DNA from: Streptomyces griseoflavus
Lineage (GTDB): Bacteria > Actinomycetota > Actinomycetes > Streptomycetales > Streptomycetaceae
NCBI RefSeq assembly: GCF_014649995.1
Contig: NZ_BMUC01000022.1
Span: 1-64,000, forward strand
DNA length: 64,000 nucleotides
Direction of reading: 5' to 3'
Shown here: piece by piece, positions 53,174-61,401 of the stretch
Numbering within the stretch: position 1 is the stretch's first letter
Layout of the letters: each line of letters starts with the position of its first letter
Notes under the pieces: generated by a model
Databases searched by the model: none
What the model was told of the DNA's origin: nothing
The model's input: only the letters and a program-made list of their open reading frames with translations
Translations under genes and position numbers: made by a program

Positions 53174-54055
53174 ATGGCGCGACGCATCGACGTGACCGGG
53201 GCGGACGGCGTACGGCTCGCCGCCTGGGAGTTCGGCGACCCGCCCAAGGACCACCGGCCGGACCCGGCGGAGCACGGCGTGCGGGACGCGCCCGGCGTGC
53301 TGTTACTGCACGGCCTGATGGGGCGCGCCTCGCACTGGGCGGCCACCGCCCGCCGGCTCTCCGGGCGCTACCGCGCGGTCGCCCTCGACCAGCGCGGCCA
53401 CGGCCGCAGCGACAAGCCCCCGCACGCCTCCTTCACCCGCGACGCCTACGTCGACGACGCCGAGGCCGCCCTGGAGCAGCTCGGGCTCGGCCCCACCGTC
53501 CTCATCGGGCACGCCATGGGCGCGCTGACCGCCTGGCAGCTCGCCGCCAAGCGCCCCGACCTGGTCCGCGGACTGATCATCTGCGACATGCGGGCCTCCG
53601 CGCTCGGCGCCGCCTCGCAGCGCGAGTGGGCCGAGTGGTTCACCACCTGGCCGGTGCCCTTCGCCACGATCGCCGACGTACGCAAGTGGTTCGGCGAGGA
53701 CGACCCGTGGGTGGAGCGCCCCAACCCCGCGCGGGGGGAGTTCTACGCCGAGGTGATGGCCGAGTCCCCCGACGGCTGGCGCCCCGTCTTCGACCCGGAG
53801 CAGATGCTCCGCTCCCGCGAGACCTGGGTGTTCGACGCCCACTGGGAGGAGTTGGCCCAGGTGCGCTGTCCCGCCCTGGTGGTCCGCGGCCTCGACGGGG
53901 AACTGGGCCGCGCCGAGGCCCAGGAGATGGTGCGCGTCCTGCCCCGCGGCCGGTACGCCGAGGTGGCCGACGCCGGCCACCTCGTCCACTACGACCAGCC
54001 GGAGACCTGGCTGGCCGCCGTCGAGCCCTTCCTCGACTCCCTCGGCGACGACTGA
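53174..54055 (+). CDS. Alpha/beta-hydrolase-fold protein with TTA codon and Ala at the nucleophile position
   Basis: 293-residue alpha/beta-hydrolase fold: oxyanion segment LLLHGLMGRASHW, ALDQRGHGRSDKP, nucleophile elbow LIGHAMGALTAWQ, acid-loop LVVRGLDGELG and catalytic-His segment VADAGHLVHYD. The elbow normally reads GHSMG; here residue 114 is Ala (GCC at 53513-53515), so esterase activity is unlikely unless another residue serves. Codon 44 is TTA (53303-53305), the only TTA in any gene of this window, which would make translation depend on the bldA tRNA. ATG 53174 follows GGGGGG. It stands alone behind a 499-base gap. Confidence 0.85.
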   Translation: MARRIDVTGADGVRLAAWEFGDPPKDHRPDPAEHGVRDAPGVLLLHGLMGRASHWAATARRLSGRYRAVALDQRGHGRSDKPPHASFTRDAYVDDAEAALEQLGLGPTVLIGHAMGALTAWQLAAKRPDLVRGLIICDMRASALGAASQREWAEWFTTWPVPFATIADVRKWFGEDDPWVERPNPARGEFYAEVMAESPDGWRPVFDPEQMLRSRETWVFDAHWEELAQVRCPALVVRGLDGELGRAEAQEMVRVLPRGRYAEVADAGHLVHYDQPETWLAAVEPFLDSLGDD

Positions 54056-54129
54056 GCGCCCCGCGCGGCGGGCCACCGCGGGACCGTTCGCGCCGGACGG
54101 CGCCGGCCCCGCGGCGCGGCGGGCGCGCC

Positions 54130-54807
54130 CTACCGGTCCCGCCCGCACGCGTAGGCCAACGGCGAGGCGATCTCCTCCACGTCCGGCAGCCACCGGTTGG
54201 CCGCGGACGGCCGGCAGGCCCACTGCACGGCCCCCCGGCACCCGACCCGGGTGGGCGGCGCGGCCACGAAGCCGCCCTCACCGCGCACCGTCAGGTCGAT
54301 CGACGACGGCGTCCACCCCAGCCCGCGCAGCAGCTTCGGCACCTTCGCCGCCGCCCCCGGCAGGACGAAGAACTCCGTCCGTCCGTGCGGCGTCACCGTG
54401 ACCGGCCCCGGCGTCAGCCCCATCCGCTCCATCCGCGCGAGCGCCAGGAACCCGGCCGTCTCCGGCACGGAGACCGCGTCGAAGGCCCGCCCGGTGGGGA
54501 GCAGGACCGACGCCTCCGGCCGCTCCTGCCACATCCGCCGGGCGACGGTCGCGCTGCCGGTCGCCCGCCCCTCCCAGTCCGCGCGGGCCGGGTGGGCCCC
54601 GGGCGCGGGACACGCGGCGTCACCGCACGAGCAGCCCCGCACCCCGTCCCGGGTCTCCAGCCAGGTGCCCGCGACGACGTCCCAGTGCCGCTCCTCCGCG
54701 TAGCGGACGGCGGCGTCCAGCAGCGATTCCCCGCGCTGCTTCGGGATCTGTGCGGCGTCGGGGCCCGCGATCGTCTCTTCCACGATGAACACAACTACGG
54801 CCGTCAC
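54130..54807 (-). CDS. Bifunctional DNA primase/polymerase (Prim-Pol) domain protein
   Basis: 225-residue protein of the actinobacterial Prim-Pol-like group. Segments: ESLLDAAVRYAEERHWDVVAGTWLE, a Cys/His cluster CSCGDAACPAPGAHPA, SVLLPTGRAFDAVSVPE, and the terminal GEGGFVAAPPTRVGCRGAVQW with ANRWLPDVEEIASPLAYACGRD. The catalytic Asp pair of true archaeo-eukaryotic primases is not evident (only FDAVSV in that region), so the protein may be regulatory or inactive. Start uncertain: GTG 54805-54807 or a GTG eight codons later (VEETIAGP). It is convergent with the hydrolase-fold gene, divergent from the next regulator. Confidence 0.7.
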   Translation of the reverse strand: MTAVVVFIVEETIAGPDAAQIPKQRGESLLDAAVRYAEERHWDVVAGTWLETRDGVRGCSCGDAACPAPGAHPARADWEGRATGSATVARRMWQERPEASVLLPTGRAFDAVSVPETAGFLALARMERMGLTPGPVTVTPHGRTEFFVLPGAAAKVPKLLRGLGWTPSSIDLTVRGEGGFVAAPPTRVGCRGAVQWACRPSAANRWLPDVEEIASPLAYACGRDR

Positions 54808-55097
54808 CAGGGGTTACGCCCGCCCCTGTGCGCGGGGGGAGAGCACCGCGTCCCCGTTCGGGGCGCACGGGTGCATCCGCGGGGGCGCGCGGGGGAACCG
54901 CGCTCGCGGATGGGTAACCACGAGGGGGGCCGGCAACCGCCGTTACCCCGGCAATCCTCACATGCTTCGCATTGTCGGCACAGCGGCGGGGCATTGATCT
55001 TCACGGCCGGTTCTTCTCGCCGGGACGTGAGAAGTACGGCCGCGGAAGAACGTCAACCCGGTGCGTGGGCAGGCACCGCAGCCTGAGGGGGTACGCC

Positions 55098-56483
55098 ATG
55101 GCCGCAAGGCCTCTCGTCGCGCGGCAGCCGAACGAACGGCTGCAGGCGCTCATCCAGGAAGCCGGGTGCTCCAACGCCGGGCTGGCCCGCAGGGTCAACA
55201 TGTGCGGCGCCGAGCACGGCCTCGACCTGCGCTACGACAAGACGTCGGTGGCGCGCTGGCTGCGCGGACAGCAGCCGAGGGGCCGGGCGCCGGCGGTCAT
55301 CGCCGAGGCCCTGGGCCGCAAACTGGGCCGCACGGTCACGATCGACGAGATCGGCATGGCCAACGGCAAGAACCTCGCCTCGGGCGTCGGTCTGCAGTTC
55401 TCGCCGACGGTACTGGGGGCCATCGAGCAGGTCTGCGAACTGTGGCGCAGCGACGTGGGACGGCGGGACTTCCTGTCCGGATCCTCCGTCGCCGCCTCCG
55501 CGCTGGTGGAGCCGAGCCGCGACTGGCTGATCTCCGCGCCCGACGGGCAGGTGGCGCGCTCGGCCGGCCCGCGGGTGGGACAGTCCGACGTCGCGGCCGT
55601 GCGGTCCATGACGCAGGCGCTGGTCGACCTGGACCACCAGTACGGCAGCGGGCACGTCCGCCCGGTGGTGGTGCACTACCTCAACAGCGTCGTCTCGGGA
55701 ATGCTGGCGGGGTCGTACCGGGAGGCCGTGGGCCGCGACCTGTTCGCCGCGGTCGCGCGACTGACCGAACTCGCCGGGTACATGGCCGTCGACACCGGGC
55801 AGCCGGGTCTCGCCCAGCGCTACTACATCCAGGCGCTGCGGCTGGCACAGGCGGCCGGTGACCGCGGCTACGGCGGATACGTGCTCGCCGCCTCCATGAG
55901 CCATCTGGCGGCGCAGCTCGGAAACCCGCGCGAGATCGCGCAGTTGGCGCGGGCGGCGCAGGAGGGTGCCCGGGGGCGGGTGACGCCCCGCGCGGACGCG
56001 ATGTTCTTCGCGGCGGAGGCGCGTGGGCACGCCCTGATGGGCGACACGCATTCCGCGCACGCGGCGGCGGGCCGCGCCGTGAGCGCGATGGAGGCCGCCG
56101 ACGCGGACTCCGGCGACGACCCGGTGTGGATCGCGCACTTCGACGAGGCGTACCTGGCCGACGAGTTGGCGCACTGTCACCGCGATCTCGGTCACGCCGA
56201 GGCGGCGGCGCGGTACGCCCGCCAGTCCCTGGACGGGCATCCCGCCTCGCGGGCCCGGCGGCGCGCGATCGGCTATGTGCTGCTGGCCACCGCGCAGGTG
56301 CAGCAGCGCGAGATCGAACAGGCCTGCAGTACGGGCATGAAGGCGGCGGAACTGCTGGGCGGGCTCCGCTCCAACCGGGGCGCCGAGTACCTGGAGGACC
56401 TCCAGCAGCGTCTCGAGCCCTACCGGGAGGAGCCGGTGGTAAGGGAGTTCGGGGCACGCATGGAGCTCCGGACGGCGGCCTGA
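55098..56483 (+). CDS. NsdA-like regulator: XRE-type N-terminus plus TPR-like repeats
   Basis: 461-residue regulatory protein. N-terminal HTH-like region (residues about 12-80): NERLQALIQEAGCSNAGLARRVN, then YDKTSVARWLRGQQPRGRAP. The C-terminal half consists of TPR-like helical pairs (AGYMAVDTGQPGLAQRYYIQALRLAQAAGDRG; AYLADELAHCHRDLGHAEAAARYARQSL). This layout matches NsdA/NsdB-type proteins of Streptomyces, which repress antibiotic production and sporulation. Direct orthology cannot be shown here. ATG 55098 with GAGGGGG about 7 bases upstream. An inverted repeat CTTCTC...GAGAAG (55013-55034) lies in its leader. Confidence 0.8.
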   Translation: MAARPLVARQPNERLQALIQEAGCSNAGLARRVNMCGAEHGLDLRYDKTSVARWLRGQQPRGRAPAVIAEALGRKLGRTVTIDEIGMANGKNLASGVGLQFSPTVLGAIEQVCELWRSDVGRRDFLSGSSVAASALVEPSRDWLISAPDGQVARSAGPRVGQSDVAAVRSMTQALVDLDHQYGSGHVRPVVVHYLNSVVSGMLAGSYREAVGRDLFAAVARLTELAGYMAVDTGQPGLAQRYYIQALRLAQAAGDRGYGGYVLAASMSHLAAQLGNPREIAQLARAAQEGARGRVTPRADAMFFAAEARGHALMGDTHSAHAAAGRAVSAMEAADADSGDDPVWIAHFDEAYLADELAHCHRDLGHAEAAARYARQSLDGHPASRARRRAIGYVLLATAQVQQREIEQACSTGMKAAELLGGLRSNRGAEYLEDLQQRLEPYREEPVVREFGARMELRTAA

Positions 56484-56658
56484 GGGCTGTTGGGCGAGCG
56501 GAGTGCGGGAAGAGGGGTGTGATCAGCGTGGGGTGACGTGGTTTTGTTACCGCGCTCACAGGGCAGGAGGTCAGGTTCTGTGCTGCGTGGCACCGTGCTC
56601 CGGGGACCCGGTAGCGTGAGCCGACGATTCACAAGGTCCCCCATTGGTAGGAGTCCCG

Positions 56659-58458
56659 GTGACGCAGAGTGGACAGGGCGAGGAGCCCTCGGCGCGCCCC
56701 GCGCGCGAAGGCATCGTGCTGCCCTCCGACGGTGGTGAGCCCCTGTTGCCGGGCGAGGCGGGCGGACCGGTCCCCCCGGGCGCCGGTGCCGACGGCCGGC
56801 CCCCCGCGGGCGGTTTCCCCGCCTCGGCCCCGCCCGGCGGCCAGACCTGGGGCACACCGTGGGGTCCCGCCCCGCAGGAGCCCGGCCCGGCGTCGGGCCA
56901 GGACTGGCCGTCCCCGCCCGACGGCTCGTGGGACGGCGCACCGGAACAGTCCTCCTGGAATTCCGCGCCCGCCTCCCAGGCAGGCCAGGGCCACCCCGGC
57001 CCGCTGCCGCCGGAGGGAGCCCGCCCCGCGTCCCACGGCGCCGACGCCGGATACGGCGGACACCCCGGTGCCGCGCCGCTGCCGCAGCCGGACGCCGGGT
57101 ACGGCGGCCACCCCGGTCCGGGCGCACAGCACGGCGGCGCGGACCCCTACGGCGCCCACCCCGGTGTGCACGGCGCCCCCCAGGGCTACGGCGCCGCGCC
57201 CGCCCCGCACGCACAGCCGGGCGCCGGATACGGCGGCCACCAGGGCCCGGACGGCGTCTCCGACCCGTACGGCTCCGCCTACGGAGCCTCCGCGCACCAC
57301 GCCCCCCACGCCTACGACGCCCCGCACGGTTACGGTGGTGCGCCCGTGCCGCCCGCCGCGCCCGACGGGTCGGAGGGGGCCACCCAGTTCCTGCCGCCGG
57401 TGCCCGCCGGCGGTGCCGACGAGGGCGCGACGCAGTACATACCCCCGGTGGGCCCGGGCGCGCTGCCGCCCGAGATGCCCGCCGCGCACCACTCCGAGGA
57501 CACCCGGTACCCGGGTCACGCGCAGCAGCACGCGCCCGGCGCCGGCCCGCTGCCGTCCGCCGGCCATCCCGACGCCGAGGCGACCCAGTTCATCGCCCCC
57601 GTCACCGACCAGCCCTACGGCGCGCCGGCCGGTCCGCCGCCCGGTGACGCCGGCCGGCAGCCGCCCGCCGAGTTCGACAACCTGTTCCGCAGCGACGACG
57701 GCGGCCCGGCCGGATCCACCCAGCAGCTCCCGCGTGTCGAGTACGGCGGCCCCGCCCCCGCCCCGCACACCCCGCGCCCGTCCGGCCGCGCCGGTGCGGA
57801 CCGCGGCGGACGCGGCGGTGGCCGAGGCGGCACCCGCGTGCCGGTCATCGCGGCGGTCGGTGTCGGTATCGCCGTCCTCGGTGTCGGCGCGGGCGCCCTG
57901 CTCGGCAGCGGGGGCGGCGACGGCGGCGGTGACAAGGAGACGGTGTCCGCCACCGCGCCCGCGAGCCAGGAGGCGCAGGCCCCTCCCTCGCCGACCGTCG
58001 ACCCCGTCCGTGAGCAGGCCGTCGAGCTGGACAAGCTGCTGGCGCACAGCGGCGACAGCCGGACCGCGGTGATCAACGCGGTCGCCGACGTGAAGGCCTG
58101 CCGCAACCTGGAGCAGGCGGCCAAGGACCTGCGGCAGGCGGCCGGGGAGCGCAGCAAGCTGGTCACCGACCTCTCCGCGCTGTCGACGGACCAGCTGCCC
58201 GACCACGAGGCCCTGAGCGCCGCGCTCACCAAGGCGTGGCAGGCGTCGGCCTCGGCCGACAACCACTACGCGGCCTGGGCCGACCAGGTGGCGGGCAAGA
58301 AGGGCTGCAAGAAGGGTCAGGCCCGCACGACCAGGGAGACCCAGGCCGGCAACCGGGACAGCGGTACCGCGACCGCCGAGAAGGGCAAGGCGGCCACGCT
58401 GTGGAACAAGATCGCCCAGCAGTACGGCCTCACCCAGCGCCAGCCGACCCAGCTCTGA
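56659..58458 (+). CDS. Pro/Gly-rich single-pass membrane protein with repeated ATQ motifs
   Basis: 599-residue protein. Residues 1-390 are disordered and Pro/Gly/His/Ala-rich, with iterated GYGGH(P/Q)G units (about residues 133-200) and four T-Q motifs: EGATQFLPPV (Thr242), EGATQYIPPV (Thr258), EATQFIAPV (Thr309), STQQLPRV (Thr354). One membrane helix follows at about 393-415 and then a helical domain outside the membrane (DPVREQAVELDKLLAHSGDSRTAVINAVADVKACRNL). It is typical of actinobacterial cytoplasmic-tail proteins that are phosphorylated and recognised by FHA domains, though no kinase lies nearby. GTG 56659 with TAGGAG at 56648-56653. Function unknown. Confidence 0.7.
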   Translation: MTQSGQGEEPSARPAREGIVLPSDGGEPLLPGEAGGPVPPGAGADGRPPAGGFPASAPPGGQTWGTPWGPAPQEPGPASGQDWPSPPDGSWDGAPEQSSWNSAPASQAGQGHPGPLPPEGARPASHGADAGYGGHPGAAPLPQPDAGYGGHPGPGAQHGGADPYGAHPGVHGAPQGYGAAPAPHAQPGAGYGGHQGPDGVSDPYGSAYGASAHHAPHAYDAPHGYGGAPVPPAAPDGSEGATQFLPPVPAGGADEGATQYIPPVGPGALPPEMPAAHHSEDTRYPGHAQQHAPGAGPLPSAGHPDAEATQFIAPVTDQPYGAPAGPPPGDAGRQPPAEFDNLFRSDDGGPAGSTQQLPRVEYGGPAPAPHTPRPSGRAGADRGGRGGGRGGTRVPVIAAVGVGIAVLGVGAGALLGSGGGDGGGDKETVSATAPASQEAQAPPSPTVDPVREQAVELDKLLAHSGDSRTAVINAVADVKACRNLEQAAKDLRQAAGERSKLVTDLSALSTDQLPDHEALSAALTKAWQASASADNHYAAWADQVAGKKGCKKGQARTTRETQAGNRDSGTATAEKGKAATLWNKIAQQYGLTQRQPTQL

Positions 58459-58473
58459 CCGCGGCCCGCCCCG

Positions 58474-58514
58474 GACCGGCCGGCCGCCGGCGGACGGCGG
58501 ACGGCGGGCCGGTC
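58474..58514. terminator. Bulged hairpin between convergent genes
   Basis: GACCGGC (58474-58480) pairs with GCCGGTC (58508-58514); inside it CCGCC (58484-58488) pairs with GGCGG (58503-58507). It spans the gap between stop codons at 58458 and 58513, touching the second one. Confidence 0.5.
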
Positions 58515-59820
58515 ACAGGTCCGCGCCCCGCAGGGTCTCCGTCACGTCCGTGAAGCCCTCGCGGGCGGCCACCAGCCGGCCCTTCTCGACCACCTGGAGC
58601 GTCACGTTCGCGTTGACCAGGCGGGGGTAGCCGACGGCGGCCAGCTCGTCCTGGAACTTCCACTCCAGGGTGGGGGTGAGGTCGCCCGTGGTGACCTTCA
58701 GCCCGCCGTCCAGCGCACCGCTGACCGTGTCGGAGTTCACCTCGCCGTCGCCCAGCGACTCGACGACCTGCCGGAACACGGTGTAGGCGATCCAGGTGGT
58801 CTGCACCCCGGCGTCCGCCGCGTCGATCCGGTTGTCGCCGAACGCCTCCTTCTCGATCACCTTCTTCATGGGAGCCCAGCGCGCGTCGCCCGCCGCCGGG
58901 TACCAGCCGGTGACGTAGGACCCCTCATACGGCCCCGACGCCCCGCCGGACGCGTCGACGGCCGACTGGTCGACGCTGCCCAGCACGGTCGCGGTGCGCA
59001 CCCCGGGATAGTCCGCGCGGGCCCGCCGGAAGGAGTCCATGAAGGTGCCGGTGCGGTCACCGAGCGCGGGCACGACACAGCCCGGCTCGGCCGGATCGGT
59101 GGTGGCCCGCTCCAGGGCACGCCGGGTCTGGGCCTCGTACGAGGTGGCGGACTCCACGGCGCGCTGGTCGCCCGCGAGCGCGTGCCCGCCCGCCTTCAGA
59201 CCCGAGTCGAGCAGCGGGGGCAGCTGGTCGCCGGCGAGGGTGTCGGGCCGGATCAGGGTGACCGGCCCGCAGGTGTCGGCGAGGGTGCGGCCGAGACCGG
59301 CCAGCAGCGCCGGCTGGCCGCCGTTGACGGGGTAGGACAGGGGACTGGTGAACTCGGCGGTGGTGATGCCGTAGCCGCCGATGTACGGGATGCCCGCGGC
59401 CTCCAGGGTGGGCAGGAAGCCCTCGGCGTGCTGGCTGTAGGAGCCGACGACCGCGACGACCTCCTCCTCGACGGCGCGCCGGGCGCACCGCCCGGCGCTC
59501 ACCGAGTCGTTCCGCTCGTTGCAGGTCAGCACGTCGACACGGCGGCCGTTGATGCCGCCCTCGGCGTTGATCCAGCGCGCCCAGGCCTCGGCGAACGCGG
59601 GCATGCCGGGCTTGTTGGTGGCGTCGGTGTCCTGCGGCGCCCAGGTCATCACGGTGATGGTGTCGTCCCCGGAGCCCCCCGTGGCACCGGGGACGACACC
59701 GCACCCGGCGGCGAGCGACGCGCCCGCCGCCAGCGCGCCCGTGGTCAGGGCGGCGGCTCTGACGCGCCGGGTGAGGAGGCGGGGGAGGACGGTGCTGCGG
59801 GTCTGTCGCCTGCCGGTCAT
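58513..59820 (-). CDS. Lipoprotein substrate-binding protein (branched-chain amino acid type)
   Basis: 435-residue secreted lipoprotein. Lipobox L-A-A-G-C with acylated Cys40 after a twin-Arg-containing, Ala-rich signal sequence (MTGRRQTRSTVLPRLLTRRVRAAALTTG). The mature part is a periplasmic-binding-protein fold of the LivJ/amide-binding type: WINAEGGINGRRVDVLTCNERND, VVAVVGSYSQHAEGFLPTLEAAGIPYIGG, and TTWIAYTVFRQVVESLG. No LivHMGF transport genes are adjacent, so it is an orphan receptor that may serve a distant transporter or sensing system. It is convergent with the Pro/Gly-rich protein gene. Confidence 0.82.
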   Translation of the reverse strand: MTGRRQTRSTVLPRLLTRRVRAAALTTGALAAGASLAAGCGVVPGATGGSGDDTITVMTWAPQDTDATNKPGMPAFAEAWARWINAEGGINGRRVDVLTCNERNDSVSAGRCARRAVEEEVVAVVGSYSQHAEGFLPTLEAAGIPYIGGYGITTAEFTSPLSYPVNGGQPALLAGLGRTLADTCGPVTLIRPDTLAGDQLPPLLDSGLKAGGHALAGDQRAVESATSYEAQTRRALERATTDPAEPGCVVPALGDRTGTFMDSFRRARADYPGVRTATVLGSVDQSAVDASGGASGPYEGSYVTGWYPAAGDARWAPMKKVIEKEAFGDNRIDAADAGVQTTWIAYTVFRQVVESLGDGEVNSDTVSGALDGGLKVTTGDLTPTLEWKFQDELAAVGYPRLVNANVTLQVVEKGRLVAAREGFTDVTETLRGADL

Positions 59821-59992
59821 GCTTCCGCACCATTCCCCCACACGGCCAACCCCGGAGTGACCGTCGGTCAACGGCCGGTGACGCCGAGGTGAATTACGGG
59901 GTCCCGTGCGACCCGCGATGCGCGGAAACGTACGATCGACGACCGTGCAAGGTTCGGAGAACTCTTCCCGTCGCGGCCGTCGCTCCTCCACC

Positions 59993-60439
59993 ATGGGCGG
60001 CATGCCACTCAACGACATGCCGTGGTGGCGCTGGCGCAGCAATGTGCGCTCCGCGCTGCACATGCTCTCCGACCCCGGCTTCCAGCGGGACGTCTGGCTG
60101 GCCGGTGTGCCCGGCTACGGGGACGTCACCGACGCCGTGTACCGGCTGGTCGAGGACACCTGGCTGGACAACTGGTCCGCCGAGAAGTACGTCGGCACGA
60201 TCTTCCGCGACTCCCAGGAGGCGGCGCTCGTCGACACCGCGGTGCTGCGCGTGCTGCGGATCATGCACCAGGTCGGGCCGGACGCGCCGGTGACCGCCTA
60301 CCTGGAGAACGAGGGATGGCCGGACGCGGTGCGTGCCGCGCGGGACGCGCACGTGCGGATGGCGGCCAGTGACGGCGAGGACCCCGACACCCCGCCGCGC
60401 ACCCTCGAGGTGCTGCGGATCGTGACGCGGTCCGCGTAG
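59993..60439 (+). CDS. SCO4402-family conserved protein
   Basis: 148-residue cytoplasmic protein, rich in aromatic residues and charged helices: MGGMPLNDMPWWRWRSNVRSALHMLSDPGF, VYRLVEDTWLDNWSAEKYVGTIFRDSQEAALVD, LRIMHQVGPDAPVTAYLENEGWPDAVRAAR. It matches what I remember as the SCO4402 family of actinobacteria, of unknown function. An alternative start is GTG 59945, 8 bases behind TACGAT (59931-59936), which would be a leaderless mRNA; an ATG at 60002 is also possible. It lies 47 bases upstream of purU in the same direction. Confidence 0.75.
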   Translation: MGGMPLNDMPWWRWRSNVRSALHMLSDPGFQRDVWLAGVPGYGDVTDAVYRLVEDTWLDNWSAEKYVGTIFRDSQEAALVDTAVLRVLRIMHQVGPDAPVTAYLENEGWPDAVRAARDAHVRMAASDGEDPDTPPRTLEVLRIVTRSA

Positions 60440-60486
60440 CGGAACGGCCCCCCGGCCGTGACACCGCGTGTGGGACCCTTTTCTGC

Positions 60487-61368
60487 ATGAGCGAGCAGTC
60501 CACCCGAGCCGCGGCCCCGGCCGACCAGTACGTCCTCACCCTGTTCTGTCCCGACAAGCAGGGCATCGTGCACGCGGTGTCCAGCTATCTGTTCATGACC
60601 GGCTGCAACATCGAGGACAGCCAGCAGTTCGGGGACCACGACACGGGACTGTTCTTCATGCGGGTCCACTTCTCCGCGGAGGCCCCGGTGACCGTGGAGA
60701 AGCTGCGGGCGAGCTTCGCGGCGATCGGTGACTCCTTCCGGATGGACTGGCAGATCAACCGGGCCGACGAGAAGATGCGCATCCTGCTCATGGTCAGCCG
60801 GTTCGGGCACTGCCTGAACGACCTGCTGTTCCGGGCACGGACGGGTGCGCTGCCCGTGGAGATCGCCGGCGTGGTGTCCAATCACACCGACTTCGCCGAG
60901 CTGGTGGGCTCGTACAACATTCCGTTCCATCACATCCCCGTGCCGAAGGACGGCAAGCCGGAGGCGGAGGCCAGGCTGCTGGAGATCGTGCGCGAGGAGG
61001 AGGTGGAACTCGTCGTCCTCGCCCGCTACATGCAGGTCCTCTCCGACGACCTGTGCAAGCAGCTCTCCGGTCGGATCATCAACATCCACCACTCCTTCCT
61101 GCCGAGCTTCAAGGGCGCCAAGCCGTACCACCAGGCGCACGCGCGGGGCGTGAAGCTGATCGGCGCCACGGCGCACTACGTCACCGCCGACCTCGACGAG
61201 GGCCCGATCATCGAGCAGGAGGTCGAGCGGGTGGGCCACGACGTCACCCCCGAGGGGCTCGTGGCGATCGGCCGTGACGTGGAGTGCCAGGCGCTGGCGC
61301 GGGCGGTGAAGTGGCACGCGGAGCGGCGGATCCTGCTGAACGGCCGCAGGACCGTGGTGTTCGCCTAG
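60487..61368 (+). CDS. purU: Formyltetrahydrofolate deformylase
   Basis: 293-residue enzyme that hydrolyses 10-formyl-THF to THF and formate, balancing one-carbon pools and supplying formate for purine synthesis. An N-terminal ACT domain (residues about 14-90: YVLTLFCPDKQGIVHAVSSYLF) precedes the formyltransferase-like domain with FGHCLNDLL, NIHHSFLPSFKGAKPYHQA (about 199-217, containing the catalytic Asn/His) and HYVTADLDEGPIIEQE (catalytic Asp). Full length and intact. ATG 60487. Confidence 0.97.
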   Translation: MSEQSTRAAAPADQYVLTLFCPDKQGIVHAVSSYLFMTGCNIEDSQQFGDHDTGLFFMRVHFSAEAPVTVEKLRASFAAIGDSFRMDWQINRADEKMRILLMVSRFGHCLNDLLFRARTGALPVEIAGVVSNHTDFAELVGSYNIPFHHIPVPKDGKPEAEARLLEIVREEEVELVVLARYMQVLSDDLCKQLSGRIINIHHSFLPSFKGAKPYHQAHARGVKLIGATAHYVTADLDEGPIIEQEVERVGHDVTPEGLVAIGRDVECQALARAVKWHAERRILLNGRRTVVFA

Positions 61369-61381
61369 GGACCCGGTCCCT
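61367..61381. terminator. Short hairpin at the end of purU
   Basis: AGGGACC-C-GGTCCCT (61367-61381) is a perfect repeat starting in the TAG stop of purU, in the 33-base gap before a convergent gene. Short loop, so moderate confidence. Confidence 0.5.
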
Positions 61382-61401
61382 CCCCCGTACCGCGCCCCGC
61401 G

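Noticed and set aside
54620-55004. Short frames around the start of the Prim-Pol gene
   Set aside because: They overlap the promoter region and have neither ribosome sites nor recognisable products.
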